Numbered from the stretch's first letter, positions 16,334 to 25,508 are shown. The stretch is 34,578 bases of DNA from Clostridia bacterium (GCA_014859095.1 JACUUV010000030.1:1-34578), one strand, 5' to 3'. Made by a program: numbers and translations. The notes: generated from the letters alone by a model not told the origin.

Positions 16334-17251
16334 ATGCTTAATCAAATCAAAAGTGAAATCAAAAAAACATTGGTCGGAAAAGAGAGCGCCATAGAGGGCA
16401 TCATGATCGCACTGCTCTCGGGAGGACACATCCTTATTGAAGATTTGCCTGGTCTGGGAAAGACTACACTGGCCAAAGCTTTTTCAAAAGCCATGAATTG
16501 TACGTTCAGTCGAATCCAATTCACTCCAGATCTTATGCCTTCCGATCTGATCGGGGTATCCATTTATGACAAATCCTCACAGAAATTTGTATTCCAAAGG
16601 GGACCGCTATTCACCAACATCCTGCTTGCGGATGAGATCAACAGAACTTCTCCAAAGACCCAATCCAGCCTGCTGGAAGCTATGGAGGAGAATCAGATTA
16701 CCATCGATGGCACCACTTATATCCTAGAAGCGCCATTTTTGGTCATAGCCACTGAAAATCCAATCGAACTTCAAGGCACATTTCCACTACCTGAAGCCCA
16801 ACTGGACAGATTCATGATGAGAGTGACTCTTGGTTATCCCACACTGGATGAGGAAATGTCGATTTTGACCCTCAAGGAAAAGAATGAACAAGTCCAGATG
16901 GTCATCCCCCAAGAAACGCTCATGGAAGCAAGAAGAAAAATGAACGAGGTCTATGTCGACCCTGCAATCAAAGAATACATAGTGAAGCTGAGCAAGGCAA
17001 CCCGTGAGCATGCCAGCATAAAGCTTGGGGCCAGCCCGAGAGCATCAGTGCATCTCTTCAACGGTGCCAAGGCCAAAGCTTTGTTAAGCGATCGCGATTA
17101 CGTCATCGCCTCAGATGTCTCGGAACTTTTTGAATCGATTGTCGCACATCGACTCATCCTGAAAGGGGAAGCCCAGTTCAGAGGTATCGGTACGAAAGGA
17201 ATCCTTCATGAAATCATTCAAATGGTTGAAGTCCCTAAAGTCAAAAGATGA
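16334..17251 (+). CDS. MoxR family AAA+ ATPase
   Basis: A 305-residue cytosolic AAA+ protein with Walker A LPGLGKTT (Lys43), Walker B LLADEIN (Asp100, Glu101), the sensor-1-like ATENPIE and arginine-rich C-terminal lid (GASPRAS). MoxR ATPases act as chaperones that mature or activate partner proteins, usually encoded with DUF58 and VWA/transglutaminase genes as here. The start ATG 16334 has GGGGA upstream; the open frame extends to 16229, but that stretch contains the rplI terminator. The DUF58 gene begins 10 bp downstream, indicating an operon. Confidence 0.92.
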   Translation: MLNQIKSEIKKTLVGKESAIEGIMIALLSGGHILIEDLPGLGKTTLAKAFSKAMNCTFSRIQFTPDLMPSDLIGVSIYDKSSQKFVFQRGPLFTNILLADEINRTSPKTQSSLLEAMEENQITIDGTTYILEAPFLVIATENPIELQGTFPLPEAQLDRFMMRVTLGYPTLDEEMSILTLKEKNEQVQMVIPQETLMEARRKMNEVYVDPAIKEYIVKLSKATREHASIKLGASPRASVHLFNGAKAKALLSDRDYVIASDVSELFESIVAHRLILKGEAQFRGIGTKGILHEIIQMVEVPKVKR

Positions 17252-17261
17252 AGGAAGGTCC

Positions 17262-18410
17262 ATGATGACACTGAATTTCAAAAGAGCATTTGGCATCCTC
17301 TTGGGGGTCATTTTTCTCGCTGCGCTTTTATCAGGTGGAACGACGCTCTACTACTTTCTCATAGTGCTCTTGACTGTGAGAATCGGGGCTGTGTTGATGG
17401 TCAGACATCATCAGAAGAATATATATGTCCTTTATTATGCCAGTGAGAACACTGTACATACAGGAGATGCGCTATACGTCGAATACAAGGTCTCCAACAC
17501 GAGTTTTTTGCCGATTACCCATTCGTTGATTGAATTTAAGATGGACAATAAGATGAATGCCTCCACACAGCTAAAGGAAATGGCATTTTTCGGGAGCCAG
17601 CAACGCATCAATTTCTCAAAAGAAATCATTTGCCGACATAGGGGATATTACAGCATCGGACAAGTGACCGTAGATGTTTTCGACCCGCTTTTTCTTGAAA
17701 AACGAACTGTGTTTTTCGACAAGGAGATCGACATCACAGTATATCCCAGATTGGTAAAGTTGGCACCGATCAAGTTCCACCCGAAAGATTTGTATGGAAC
17801 ACTTAAATCGAATCAAAAAACGCTTGAGGATAGAACCAACATTGTCAACATTCGCCGTTATGAACAGGGTGACCAGCTCAAGAACATCCACTGGAAACTC
17901 AGTGCCAAACGGGATGAACTTCTGACCAAGGAGTTTGAGCAGACTGTCAGTTCGAAACTGCTCATTTTTGTCGACGGCAGCAAAGAACATTTTGACACAG
18001 GCTACACCCTTGATAAAGAAGAGTTTCTGGTTTCATTTGTCGCATCCCTGGTGAAAATGGCCATGGATGAGAGCATGCAGATCAAACTGATCATGAACGA
18101 TTCAGAGGGCACAGTCATAGAAGCCAGCAGCGCCTCTGATTTTGAGGGGTGCATCGAAGCCCTCACAAAGTTTGAATCTTCCAGTGAGATGCCTTTCGAT
18201 CATTTCATAAGGAACCATCTTCAGAGTGAGAACAGGGACGAAAGCTATGTGATCATTACTCCGGCTCTGACCCAATCACTGCTTGACAGATTGGATTATA
18301 CAAACTCAGGTGTTTCTGTGTTCACTTTTTCAGATTCGAAGCTGAAACCTCAAAGGATCACCTGTCAGTTCATTGATCAGATTTTGGGGGTGTCCAGTGA
18401 ACAATCTTAA
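17262..18410 (+). CDS. DUF58 domain-containing membrane-anchored protein
   Basis: A 382-residue protein with two N-terminal hydrophobic segments (about 7-45), a beta-rich extracellular-type domain, and the DUF58 core with the signature IRRYEQGDQLKNIHWKLSAK (about residue 205-225) and a VWA-like ending (LLIFVDGSKE). These partner with MoxR ATPases. ATG 17262 is chosen with GAAGGAAGG upstream; the frame upstream overlaps the MoxR gene. The 3' end overlaps the transglutaminase gene by 14 bp. The specific substrate is unknown. Confidence 0.88.
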   Translation: MMTLNFKRAFGILLGVIFLAALLSGGTTLYYFLIVLLTVRIGAVLMVRHHQKNIYVLYYASENTVHTGDALYVEYKVSNTSFLPITHSLIEFKMDNKMNASTQLKEMAFFGSQQRINFSKEIICRHRGYYSIGQVTVDVFDPLFLEKRTVFFDKEIDITVYPRLVKLAPIKFHPKDLYGTLKSNQKTLEDRTNIVNIRRYEQGDQLKNIHWKLSAKRDELLTKEFEQTVSSKLLIFVDGSKEHFDTGYTLDKEEFLVSFVASLVKMAMDESMQIKLIMNDSEGTVIEASSASDFEGCIEALTKFESSSEMPFDHFIRNHLQSENRDESYVIITPALTQSLLDRLDYTNSGVSVFTFSDSKLKPQRITCQFIDQILGVSSEQS

Positions 18411-20745
18411 AATATACAAATGGCTCCCGGGATGTTTGATTTTCTTATCCGTCTTTTTGATGGCAAGACAGTTTGTGAATTATGAAATCCCAGGTGCGAA
18501 TTTTATAGCAATTGGTCTGCTTGGTTATCTCTCTACAGTGTCGGCAATGCATTTCCGTAAAGTGTTTACAAAAGTTTTTCTCATCCTTTTTTTAGGATTG
18601 ATTTTAATCTATTCAGTGGACTTTGTCCTCGAGGCGGCATCCAAAATCGGTACCCAGGAAATGATGATGGAAGATGGTGTGGACCGGGCCTCATCGGTGG
18701 AAGCCGAAGGCAAACGTCATGGTGTGGATTTCATTCACGACGTACGCGACAAAGTGGATCTGAAAAAATCCATTCCCTATTTCATATGGGTCGTCCGTGA
18801 CAAAGTGATGGGCGATTGGATCGAAGGGAATCCAATTGAAACGAATAGTGACTATGAGACCCTGTTTGCTTTCATGAATGCAGTATTGATCACGCTGTTC
18901 ATTCAACCGGTTTTCTCAGCGAAGTGGCTGAAACCGCTGATGGTTGCACCTTTTGTATTCTTCGTCTGGATGTGGTACCAGTATGTGGATTTCCCATGGC
19001 CGATTTATCTCCTCTACTTTGCGGGGGTGTTTGCACTGCTGATCCTCGATCGGCATGAAGGTTTCAAGAATCGTTTTATTGGTCACAGTCAGTCCAATTA
19101 TTCATCGGGCAGTATTTTTCTATGGGGCATGATCTTGAGTGTGGTGTTGATCATTTTCACCAATCTCGCTTTTGTGATCATACCGCTAAATGCGATCAAT
19201 TCCGTGGTGGATACAGTGATTCCAAACATCTGGGGAGCAAGAACAGGGTACTCCACAGACAATCTCCGCATCTATTCATTAAGGGAAACCCCTTATCAGA
19301 ATGACCCTCAAAACCTTGGAGGTCCTGTGGGACCGATCAATAGTGAAGTTGCGCTTTTTTATGTGGACATCGATCAGGAAGTACATGGTCCGATCTATTT
19401 GAAAACCAACGTCAAAGATCAATACGACGGGAAACGATGGTCCAATCCCACTCAACTTTTCAGCAATTCTTTCAAGGAGTATTTGAGCGATGAACGCAAT
19501 CGGGAAATCCTAGAATCCGGAGATTATAGAAAAATAAGCGGAGAAATCCGTTTGGAGGCCTTGAAAACGGTGACCATATTTACACCGATGGGTTTTTACG
19601 ACACGGACCTCGATCATGAACGTGTTTATGTATCCTCTGAAAACGATGCATTTTATAAAGCGGGCATGTTTGTCAGATTCCTGAAGAACTATCGATTTGA
19701 AGCGACGCAAAAAGATTTCAAGTATCCTGACGATGCCGATTACTTGCAACTTTCCGATCAAATTGAAGAACGTACCTATGAGCTCGCGCTCAAACTCGGA
19801 GAACTGGGCGAGACGGATTATGACAAGGTCGTCGCCATAACCAGGTTTCTCGTTCAAAATTATGATTACAACCTGTCAGTTCCCACACTAAGGAGCAATC
19901 AAGAGTTCGTCTCCACGTTTTTATTTGAGACGCAGTCCGGATATTGTACCTACTTCGCCTCATCACTGGCCGTCATGGCCAGAATCAACGGCATCCCTTC
20001 ACGTTACGTGGAAGGTTTCCGGGTGGATGTCAAAGCTTTTGACACGAGAGACGGTTTGGCAAAAGTCACTGAAGCCGATGCGCATGCATGGACAGAAGTG
20101 TATTTTGAAGATCTGGGCTGGGTGATCTTTGAGAGCACACCACCTTACAGTGTCGCACTCGGTGATGATTATACACCAACTGTTGAGGAAATTGTGGATG
20201 AGGAACCTGTTGATGACGAATTATCCACAGCCGACGGCACCATTGATCCAAACATCAATCTGGATGATTATCTGATCGAACGCGACGGCGGAAGAGGCGA
20301 TTTTTTTGAAGATTTCACCCCTGCGAGCGGCGAAGTCCAAAGCGGGAGACTCAAGGTCGTCTGGATCATCCTGGGAATGACAGTGCTTGCATTGATCATC
20401 CTGCTGCTCAGAAAACCTTTCATGTTCCTTAAAAAGAGACACACGCACGCATTTGCGGTAAGGATCATATATGTGCTCGCCTACTTGATCGAGCAGACAC
20501 ATCCTCATGCGGAGACGGATCCAAAAGCGCTGTTCTTAGGCGCCGGATTGCCTCAAAATGAGATTGACGACTGGATGAGAATTCTGTATGACCGACAGGA
20601 AAATGTGACGGAGACCTTGATCATCAGGAGCATTGACGCCGCCGGAAGGCATCTGAAACCAGAAATACAATATTTCAAACAGCGCAACGGGCGCATCAAA
20701 TATTGGCATATGAGAACCATAAAGATTGTTCGCCTCATAGACTAA
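18397..20745 (+). CDS. Membrane transglutaminase-like protein (TgpA-type)
   Basis: A 782-residue protein with about six N-terminal membrane helices, an extracytoplasmic transglutaminase-core domain (about 460-590), an acidic low-complexity stretch and a further membrane helix near 655-675. The core shows the papain-like catalytic Cys517 (SGYCTYFAS) and His563 (ADAHAWTEV); the third position has Glu579 (VIFESTP) rather than the common Asp. The same three-gene set MoxR-DUF58-TgpA is widespread; the family has protease- or transglutaminase-like activity on envelope substrates, not determined here. GTG 18397 is preferred, since GGGGGTG is just upstream and TTG 18373 has none. It overlaps the DUF58 gene by 14 bp. 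Confidence 0.9.
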   Translation: MNNLKIYKWLPGCLIFLSVFLMARQFVNYEIPGANFIAIGLLGYLSTVSAMHFRKVFTKVFLILFLGLILIYSVDFVLEAASKIGTQEMMMEDGVDRASSVEAEGKRHGVDFIHDVRDKVDLKKSIPYFIWVVRDKVMGDWIEGNPIETNSDYETLFAFMNAVLITLFIQPVFSAKWLKPLMVAPFVFFVWMWYQYVDFPWPIYLLYFAGVFALLILDRHEGFKNRFIGHSQSNYSSGSIFLWGMILSVVLIIFTNLAFVIIPLNAINSVVDTVIPNIWGARTGYSTDNLRIYSLRETPYQNDPQNLGGPVGPINSEVALFYVDIDQEVHGPIYLKTNVKDQYDGKRWSNPTQLFSNSFKEYLSDERNREILESGDYRKISGEIRLEALKTVTIFTPMGFYDTDLDHERVYVSSENDAFYKAGMFVRFLKNYRFEATQKDFKYPDDADYLQLSDQIEERTYELALKLGELGETDYDKVVAITRFLVQNYDYNLSVPTLRSNQEFVSTFLFETQSGYCTYFASSLAVMARINGIPSRYVEGFRVDVKAFDTRDGLAKVTEADAHAWTEVYFEDLGWVIFESTPPYSVALGDDYTPTVEEIVDEEPVDDELSTADGTIDPNINLDDYLIERDGGRGDFFEDFTPASGEVQSGRLKVVWIILGMTVLALIILLLRKPFMFLKKRHTHAFAVRIIYVLAYLIEQTHPHAETDPKALFLGAGLPQNEIDDWMRILYDRQENVTETLIIRSIDAAGRHLKPEIQYFKQRNGRIKYWHMRTIKIVRLID

Positions 20746-20759
20746 ATACAAGGATTTCA

Positions 20760-20768
20760 TGTTATAAT
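20760..20768 (+). promoter_or_regulatory. Extended -10 promoter candidate for dnaB
   Basis: TGTTATAAT matches TGnTATAAT and lies 30 bp before ATG 20799. There is no matching -35 box. Because the open frame of dnaB also extends upstream through this element, it supports ATG 20799 as the true start. Confidence 0.55.
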
Positions 20769-20798
20769 AATAGAAATTGCAGTAGGAAGGGAAAGTTT

Positions 20799-22130
20799 AT
20801 GAACATAAAGACCATGCCACATGACATCAATGCCGAACAGAATGTCCTCGGCTCATTACTGCTTGACAGCGATCTGATTGGCGATGTCATGGACGTCATT
20901 CATCATGAAGAAGAATTCTACAACGAAGCGCATCGTGAAATCTACAGGACGATCAAACGGTTGTTCGGAGATGGTAAGACGGTGGATTTGATCACAGTTT
21001 CGGATGATCTCACAAAGAATCAGCTGCTTGAAGCAGTTGGAGGATTCGAGTACCTGACGGAACTTTCGGACGTCGGAACATTGATCTCCAATGTCAGCAA
21101 CCATGCAAAAATTATTCATGAGAAGTTCATGCTGAGAAGATTGATCAGAGCCTCCACGGAAATCGTGGAAAAAGGCTATGAATCCGTTGATGCGGAAGAA
21201 CTCATAGAAACGGCCGAATCCAGTATTTTTGAAATATCACAAAACAGAAACAAAAAAGGCTTCCAGGAGATATCGGAAGTACTTCAGTCCACATACGACA
21301 AAATCGTCATGCTCCACGATGACCCTGCCGCCCTCACTGGCATATCCACCGGATTCGATGCGCTTGATGAAAAGACCAACGGACTTCAACGATCCGACTT
21401 GGTACTGATCGCCGCACGTCCTTCCATGGGTAAGACAGCTTTCGCACTCAACCTTTGCCAATTTGCGGCAGTGAAAGAAAAAAGAAGCGTTGCCATTTTC
21501 AGTCTGGAGATGGCGGCAGACCAGCTTGCGCAAAGATTACTCGCCGCTCAATCGCTCGTATCCATCGGAGACATCCGTACGGGCAACATCGAAGACGACG
21601 ATTGGATCAAGCTGGCCAGAAGCAGTGCACAGCTCGCTGAATCCAAGATATTCATTGACGACACACCTGGTATCACAGTGGCTGAGGTGCGTTCCAAATG
21701 CAGACGGCTCAAAATGAATCACGGTTTGGACTTCATCATGATCGACTACATCCAATTGATGTCGGGTGGCGGTAAATCTGAAAACCGTCAACAGGAAATC
21801 TCTACGATTTCGAGATCCCTCAAAGAAATTGCAAGAGAAATGAACTGTCCTGTTATAGCACTCTCTCAACTTTCGCGTGCTTCGGAACTCAGAGCCGACC
21901 ACAGACCGATCCTATCCGACCTTAGAGAGTCGGGCGCCATCGAGCAGGACGCCGATATCGTGATGTTCCTTTACAGAGATGAATATTACAATCCCGATAC
22001 TGTGGACGAGAAACTTAAAGGCATCGGAGAAGTCATCATCGCAAAGCAAAGAAACGGCGAAACAGGCAAGGTTTATCTTGCTTGGCTCGGAAAATACACT
22101 AAATTTGCCAACACTTCTCAGATGAGGTGA
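20799..22130 (+). CDS. dnaB: Replicative DNA helicase DnaB
   Basis: A 443-residue hexameric helicase that unwinds the replication fork. The N-terminal domain opens with NIKTMPHDINAEQNVLGSLL, followed by a linker and the RecA-like domain with Walker A ARPSMGKTAF (Lys212), Walker B FIMIDYIQLM, the VIALSQLSR segment and the R-finger region near RADHRPILSDLRESG. Length is typical. It has its own promoter candidate and the site GGAAGGG before ATG 20799. No intein or insertion is present. Confidence 0.97.
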   Translation: MNIKTMPHDINAEQNVLGSLLLDSDLIGDVMDVIHHEEEFYNEAHREIYRTIKRLFGDGKTVDLITVSDDLTKNQLLEAVGGFEYLTELSDVGTLISNVSNHAKIIHEKFMLRRLIRASTEIVEKGYESVDAEELIETAESSIFEISQNRNKKGFQEISEVLQSTYDKIVMLHDDPAALTGISTGFDALDEKTNGLQRSDLVLIAARPSMGKTAFALNLCQFAAVKEKRSVAIFSLEMAADQLAQRLLAAQSLVSIGDIRTGNIEDDDWIKLARSSAQLAESKIFIDDTPGITVAEVRSKCRRLKMNHGLDFIMIDYIQLMSGGGKSENRQQEISTISRSLKEIAREMNCPVIALSQLSRASELRADHRPILSDLRESGAIEQDADIVMFLYRDEYYNPDTVDEKLKGIGEVIIAKQRNGETGKVYLAWLGKYTKFANTSQMR

Positions 22131-22135
22131 TCGAA

Positions 22136-22708
22136 ATGGAAGTGACATTCAGAAAAATACAAAAGGAAGACATGCGGCATTTTAAGAACTGGGGAAAGCA
22201 CGACGATCCGAGATTCTTTCAATATAATTTCGAATATGACTCCCAAATGGAGTATGACGCATGGTACTATTCAAAACAGCGATGGATTTTCAGAAAAGTC
22301 TATGGCCTTTTTCTGGATGACCATCCTGTGGGATTCATAACCCTCAAGCATATCAATTACATTAAAAAAACCGCGGAACTCGGCATTGCTGTAGATCCCA
22401 ATCATTTGAGCAAAGGATATGGCACCAAAATGCTCAGGATGTATCTGGATCACGTATTCGACCGGTTTCCCATTGAGGAGATGCACCTCAAGGTTTCATA
22501 TTTCAACATAAGGGCACAAAAAAGTTACAGCAAGGTGGGGTTTCGTCAGGTTGCGGAATCCTATGAACCTTTTGAGGAACAAGGGTATAAAGATCTGATC
22601 ATGGAACGTTTTCCTGAACAGTTCGACCTGATCGAAGGCACACTCTACACACGTTTTATTAAAATGAAAATCGACAAAAACACATATCTCACAGCCAGAG
22701 ACCAATAG
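22136..22708 (+). CDS. GNAT family N-acetyltransferase
   Basis: A 190-residue GNAT-fold acetyltransferase. The acetyl-CoA motif appears as ELGIAVDPNHLSKGYGTKML (about 82-101), followed by the conserved asparagine-containing strand FNIRAQKSYSKVGF that ends the GNAT fold. The substrate is unknown; RimJ/RimL-like enzymes acetylate protein N-termini or antibiotics. ATG 22136 is preferred, since GAGGTG upstream gives 8 nt spacing; GTG 22127 overlaps the dnaB stop. It is co-oriented with and adjacent to dnaB. Confidence 0.8.
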   Translation: MEVTFRKIQKEDMRHFKNWGKHDDPRFFQYNFEYDSQMEYDAWYYSKQRWIFRKVYGLFLDDHPVGFITLKHINYIKKTAELGIAVDPNHLSKGYGTKMLRMYLDHVFDRFPIEEMHLKVSYFNIRAQKSYSKVGFRQVAESYEPFEEQGYKDLIMERFPEQFDLIEGTLYTRFIKMKIDKNTYLTARDQ

Positions 22709-22720
22709 GCCGTGAGATAT
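22684..22720 (+). terminator. Rho-independent terminator overlapping the GNAT stop codon
   Basis: ATATCTCAC (22684-22692) pairs with GTGAGATAT (22712-22720), extended by GCC/GGC. A T-rich tract (TTTTGTCTTT) follows. The stem includes the last codons of the acetyltransferase. Confidence 0.7.
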
Positions 22721-22756
22721 TTTGTCTTTACACTGGATTATTTGAGTGAAATATCA

Positions 22757-22762
22757 TATAAT
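22757..22762 (+). promoter_or_regulatory. -10 element candidate for ispE
   Basis: TATAAT at 22757-22762, 46 bp before ATG 22809, after the GNAT terminator. No convincing -35 box is visible (TGGATT at 22734-22739 is the best at 17 bp), so this is a weak call. Confidence 0.4.
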
Positions 22763-22808
22763 TAGAATGTATTTATTGTGTATTTTGTATTCATGAAACG
22801 AGGACCTT

Positions 22809-23711
22809 ATGAAGCTTGAAACAGCGATCACAATCAAGGCTAGAGCCAAAGTCAATTTGACACTCGATGTGATCGGAAGAAGAGAAAACGGTTATCACGA
22901 TGTGAAAATGATCATGCAGCAGGTCGACCTTTATGATCTGGTCACTATAAGGTGTATTCCTGAAAGTGAGATCAGACTTTCATGCTCTGATGATTTTTTG
23001 CCGGTGGATGATAAGAACATTGCCTATAGAGCCGCTGTAGCCATGCGAAATAAGTATGAGATCACACACGGTTTTGAGATCCATATAGAAAAGAACATAC
23101 CGGTCTCCGCAGGACTTGCGGGGGGCAGCACAGACGCAGCTGCAGTAATCAAAGGTATCAATCGATTGTGTGCTCTCGGACTCTCTGAAAATACCATGAT
23201 GGCGATCGGATTCGAGCTCGGAGCTGACGTTCCGTTTTGCATCATGGAAGGGTGTGCCCTGGCTGAAGGGCTGGGAGAAAAACTGACACCGATCAAAGGG
23301 TTTGAACATGCATGGATGGTTTTGGTCAAACCCAATTTTGGTGTTTCGACAAAAGAGGTCTATACCGCACTGGAGTATGAAACCCTGAAAGGGCATCCGG
23401 ACACGGAAGGTATGCTGAAAGCACTTGAAACGCAAAGTAGGCACAAGATCATCGACCGGGTCTACAATGTGCTTGAGGAAGTGACGCTCAAACTGTATCC
23501 AGGTGTATCGGAAGTGAAGTGTTTTCTGGCCGGCCATGGTGCTGAAGGCGTTTTGATGAGCGGGAGCGGCCCGACAGTATTCGGCTTTTATAAAAGTTAT
23601 GAGCGTGCAAAAAACGCCCAGAAAAAAATCAAGAAAAATTATTCGCAGAGTTTTGTCGTAACGACTTATAATAAACATGAAAACAGGAGGTCCCATGAGC
23701 GTAAATTTTGA
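22809..23711 (+). CDS. ispE: 4-(cytidine 5'-diphospho)-2-C-methyl-D-erythritol kinase
   Basis: A 300-residue GHMP kinase of the MEP isoprenoid pathway, phosphorylating CDP-methylerythritol. Visible are the start ARAKVNLTLDVIGRRENGYH, the GHMP ATP-binding loop PVSAGLAGGST (98-108, with Asp109), the catalytic ELGADVPF and the C-terminal LMSGSGPTVFG. Length is typical. Weak ribosome binding site ACGAGGACC before ATG 22809. The 3' end overlaps the GntR-type gene by 17 bp. Confidence 0.95.
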   Translation: MKLETAITIKARAKVNLTLDVIGRRENGYHDVKMIMQQVDLYDLVTIRCIPESEIRLSCSDDFLPVDDKNIAYRAAVAMRNKYEITHGFEIHIEKNIPVSAGLAGGSTDAAAVIKGINRLCALGLSENTMMAIGFELGADVPFCIMEGCALAEGLGEKLTPIKGFEHAWMVLVKPNFGVSTKEVYTALEYETLKGHPDTEGMLKALETQSRHKIIDRVYNVLEEVTLKLYPGVSEVKCFLAGHGAEGVLMSGSGPTVFGFYKSYERAKNAQKKIKKNYSQSFVVTTYNKHENRRSHERKF

Positions 23712-24366
23712 TAAATTGGAGATTAGAAATTACAAACCACTTGGAGAAGTTGTATTTGAATATTTGAGAAATGCCATTTTGAGCGGAGAACTCAAGCCTG
23801 GTGAGAGACTGATGGAAGTCACCATCGCCGATCAACTTGGGGTCAGCCGGACACCTGTGAGGGAAGCCATCAGAAAACTTGAAAAGGAAAGTTTTGTCAT
23901 CATGATTCCGAGAAAGGGCGCATACGTCGCGGATCTGACGAAAAACGATATCCTTGAAGTCCTTGAGATCAGAAAGGAACTCGAAGGATTTGCGGCTGCA
24001 CTCGCAGCGGAAAGAATGACCGATGAGGAAAAAGACGCCATGAACGATGTCGTCGAATCGTTCAATCGGTCACTTGCCCATATGGATAAAAAAAGTATGA
24101 TCGATAGCGACAATGAGTTCCATTCCATGATTTTCAAAGCGACCAAAAATCAAAGACTGATCAACATCATCTATGACCTTCACGATCAGTTTCAACGATT
24201 CAGATTGATTTACTTCAGTGAGTTCAACAATTTCAAGGAGATTCAGGAATCACACGGAAGAATTTTCGACGCCATCAGAAAATGCGATGCAGACAGAGCC
24301 AAAGAAGAAGCGGAAAATCACGTGGATAGCATCCGAGAATTGGTCAATAAGTGGATTGCGGAATGA
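23695..24366 (+). CDS. GntR family transcriptional regulator (FadR subfamily)
   Basis: A 223-residue regulator. The N-terminal winged helix (about 15-80) has VSRTPVREAIRKLEKES, the GntR recognition region, and the all-helical FCD ligand domain (about 90-215) includes FHSMIFKATKN and the C-terminal RAKEEAENHVDSIRELV. FCD regulators bind small carboxylic acids and repress nearby or distant genes; the ligand cannot be told. ATG 23695 follows AGGAGGTCCC; the ispE gene overlaps by 17 bp and the DUF1934 gene by 4 bp. Confidence 0.88.
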   Translation: MSVNFDKLEIRNYKPLGEVVFEYLRNAILSGELKPGERLMEVTIADQLGVSRTPVREAIRKLEKESFVIMIPRKGAYVADLTKNDILEVLEIRKELEGFAAALAAERMTDEEKDAMNDVVESFNRSLAHMDKKSMIDSDNEFHSMIFKATKNQRLINIIYDLHDQFQRFRLIYFSEFNNFKEIQESHGRIFDAIRKCDADRAKEEAENHVDSIRELVNKWIAE

Positions 24367-24779
24367 ATGTAAAGATCATATCCAAAATAAAGGACTCTGA
24401 AGGTGAAGTGGATGAAATGACGCTTTTCACGCAGGCCAACTACCAAAGAAAATCCGACAAGGCCTATTTGATGTATGAAGAAAGTGAACTCAGCGGACTC
24501 GAAGGCACAAAAACCCTTCTCGTCTACGATGGTGAAACGGTCAATATCAAGCGTTACGGTAGTGTGAACAGCAACCTTAATATCGTCATGGATGAAAATG
24601 TCGAGAACATTTACAAGACCCCGTACGGAGTCTTTGTGATGCATACGATCGGTAAACTGATCCACTGGAATGACGAAAATGGCATATGCATACAAATGAG
24701 GTACCTGCTTTTGATAGAAGGCGTCGGCACTCAAACTGAGATTTCCATTGAAATTGAGGAGATGAAAATTGAACAATAA
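24363..24779 (+). CDS. DUF1934 family beta-barrel protein
   Basis: A 138-residue protein of alternating strands with the pattern TLFTQANYQRKSDKAYLMYE and TLLVYDGETVNIKRYGSVNS, typical of DUF1934, a calycin-like fold in Firmicutes with no known function. It begins at ATGA overlapping the GntR stop and its end overlaps the next gene by 11 bp, so the three genes look co-translated. No signal peptide. Confidence 0.8.
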   Translation: MNVKIISKIKDSEGEVDEMTLFTQANYQRKSDKAYLMYEESELSGLEGTKTLLVYDGETVNIKRYGSVNSNLNIVMDENVENIYKTPYGVFVMHTIGKLIHWNDENGICIQMRYLLLIEGVGTQTEISIEIEEMKIEQ

Positions 24780-25473
24780 AAATGACAACAGGTTGCTGCT
24801 TTACAGACTTGTGTTCATGAGTCTGATCATCAGCGTGATGCCGGTGGCAACTATGTTACTTTTAGATCGCAATGATTATCCGGCTTTTTATATTGTGAGC
24901 GTCATTTACACGATGGCGGTCATGAGCGTCGGTTATCATTATTATCGCAATTTCACGAAAAGAACAGCGAGACAACTGAAATCGCTTGTACAAAAAGAGA
25001 ATCTGATCAACGGCGAACTCGTACTCATCAACACAGAGGAAAAACTCAAGAGCATCCTTTCCCTTGAAATCGAGCGCTGTTCGAATCAAATGACGGAATC
25101 CTCCATACTCTTTTTCGATGTGGACGACCTAGGGCTCATCAATGACAAATACGGTTACGATGTTGGAGACCAGGTGATCATAGAACTGATTCTGCTGACA
25201 AAACTGCTTATTGAAAAAGGCGACCAGCTCGCCCGAATCAAAGGCGATACTTTTGCTGTCATGTTCTCGGGGAAAGACAAGAATTACGCTTACGACTTCG
25301 CTTCCAAGCTCAAAAAAAAGGTGGAAGAGATTCCATTTCAAATTGAGGAGAAGGTCACTTGCAGATTTGTCGTCATTCCCATCGATCGATGGTTTTCAGA
25401 AGAAAAATTGCTTTTGCTCGCCTATGAAAAATTGAAACTCGCAAAAGACTATGGTAAAGGTGTCGTACTTTAG
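24769..25473 (+). CDS. Membrane protein with degenerate GGDEF domain
   Basis: A 234-residue protein with two N-terminal membrane helices (about 9-30 and 35-56) and a C-terminal GGDEF-fold domain (about 85-230). The metal-binding strand is conserved as FDVDDLGLINDKYGYDVGD (FDVDD 116-120), but the signature loop reads KGDTF (Lys158-Phe162) in place of GGDEF, losing the first glycine and the metal-binding glutamate. It therefore probably does not make c-di-GMP. The TTG 24769 start is preceded by GGAG, overlapping the DUF1934 gene. A sigma-54 activator follows 52 bp downstream. Confidence 0.8.
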   Translation: MNNKNDNRLLLYRLVFMSLIISVMPVATMLLLDRNDYPAFYIVSVIYTMAVMSVGYHYYRNFTKRTARQLKSLVQKENLINGELVLINTEEKLKSILSLEIERCSNQMTESSILFFDVDDLGLINDKYGYDVGDQVIIELILLTKLLIEKGDQLARIKGDTFAVMFSGKDKNYAYDFASKLKKKVEEIPFQIEEKVTCRFVVIPIDRWFSEEKLLLLAYEKLKLAKDYGKGVVL

Positions 25474-25490
25474 CGCCTGAAATTCGGCGC
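25473..25490 (+). promoter_or_regulatory. 18-bp dyad (copy 1) upstream of the sigma-54 activator
   Basis: GCGCC, eight-base centre TGAAATTC, then GGCGC: perfect five-base dyad arms, starting inside the stop codon of the GGDEF-like gene. It shares its centre and inner arms with copies at 25491-25508 and 27027-27044. Inferred binding site of the activator encoded at 25526-26968. Confidence 0.7.
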
Positions 25491-25508
25491 ATGCCCAAAA
25501 TTCGGCAT
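25491..25508 (+). promoter_or_regulatory. 18-bp dyad (copy 2) upstream of the sigma-54 activator
   Basis: ATGCC, centre CAAAATTC, then GGCAT, again with perfect five-base arms, immediately adjacent to copy 1 (18-bp period). It lies just before the ribosome binding site AGGAGG (25511-25516) of the activator gene, suggesting autoregulation. Confidence 0.7.

Noticed and set aside
20703-20798. N-terminal extension of DnaB
   Set aside because: The extension overlaps the preceding gene and runs through the extended -10 promoter; ATG 20799 gives the conserved DnaB start.
22980-23696. Long minus-strand reading frame of 238 codons
   Set aside because: It is the antisense shadow of ispE, with no ribosome binding site and no recognisable motif.
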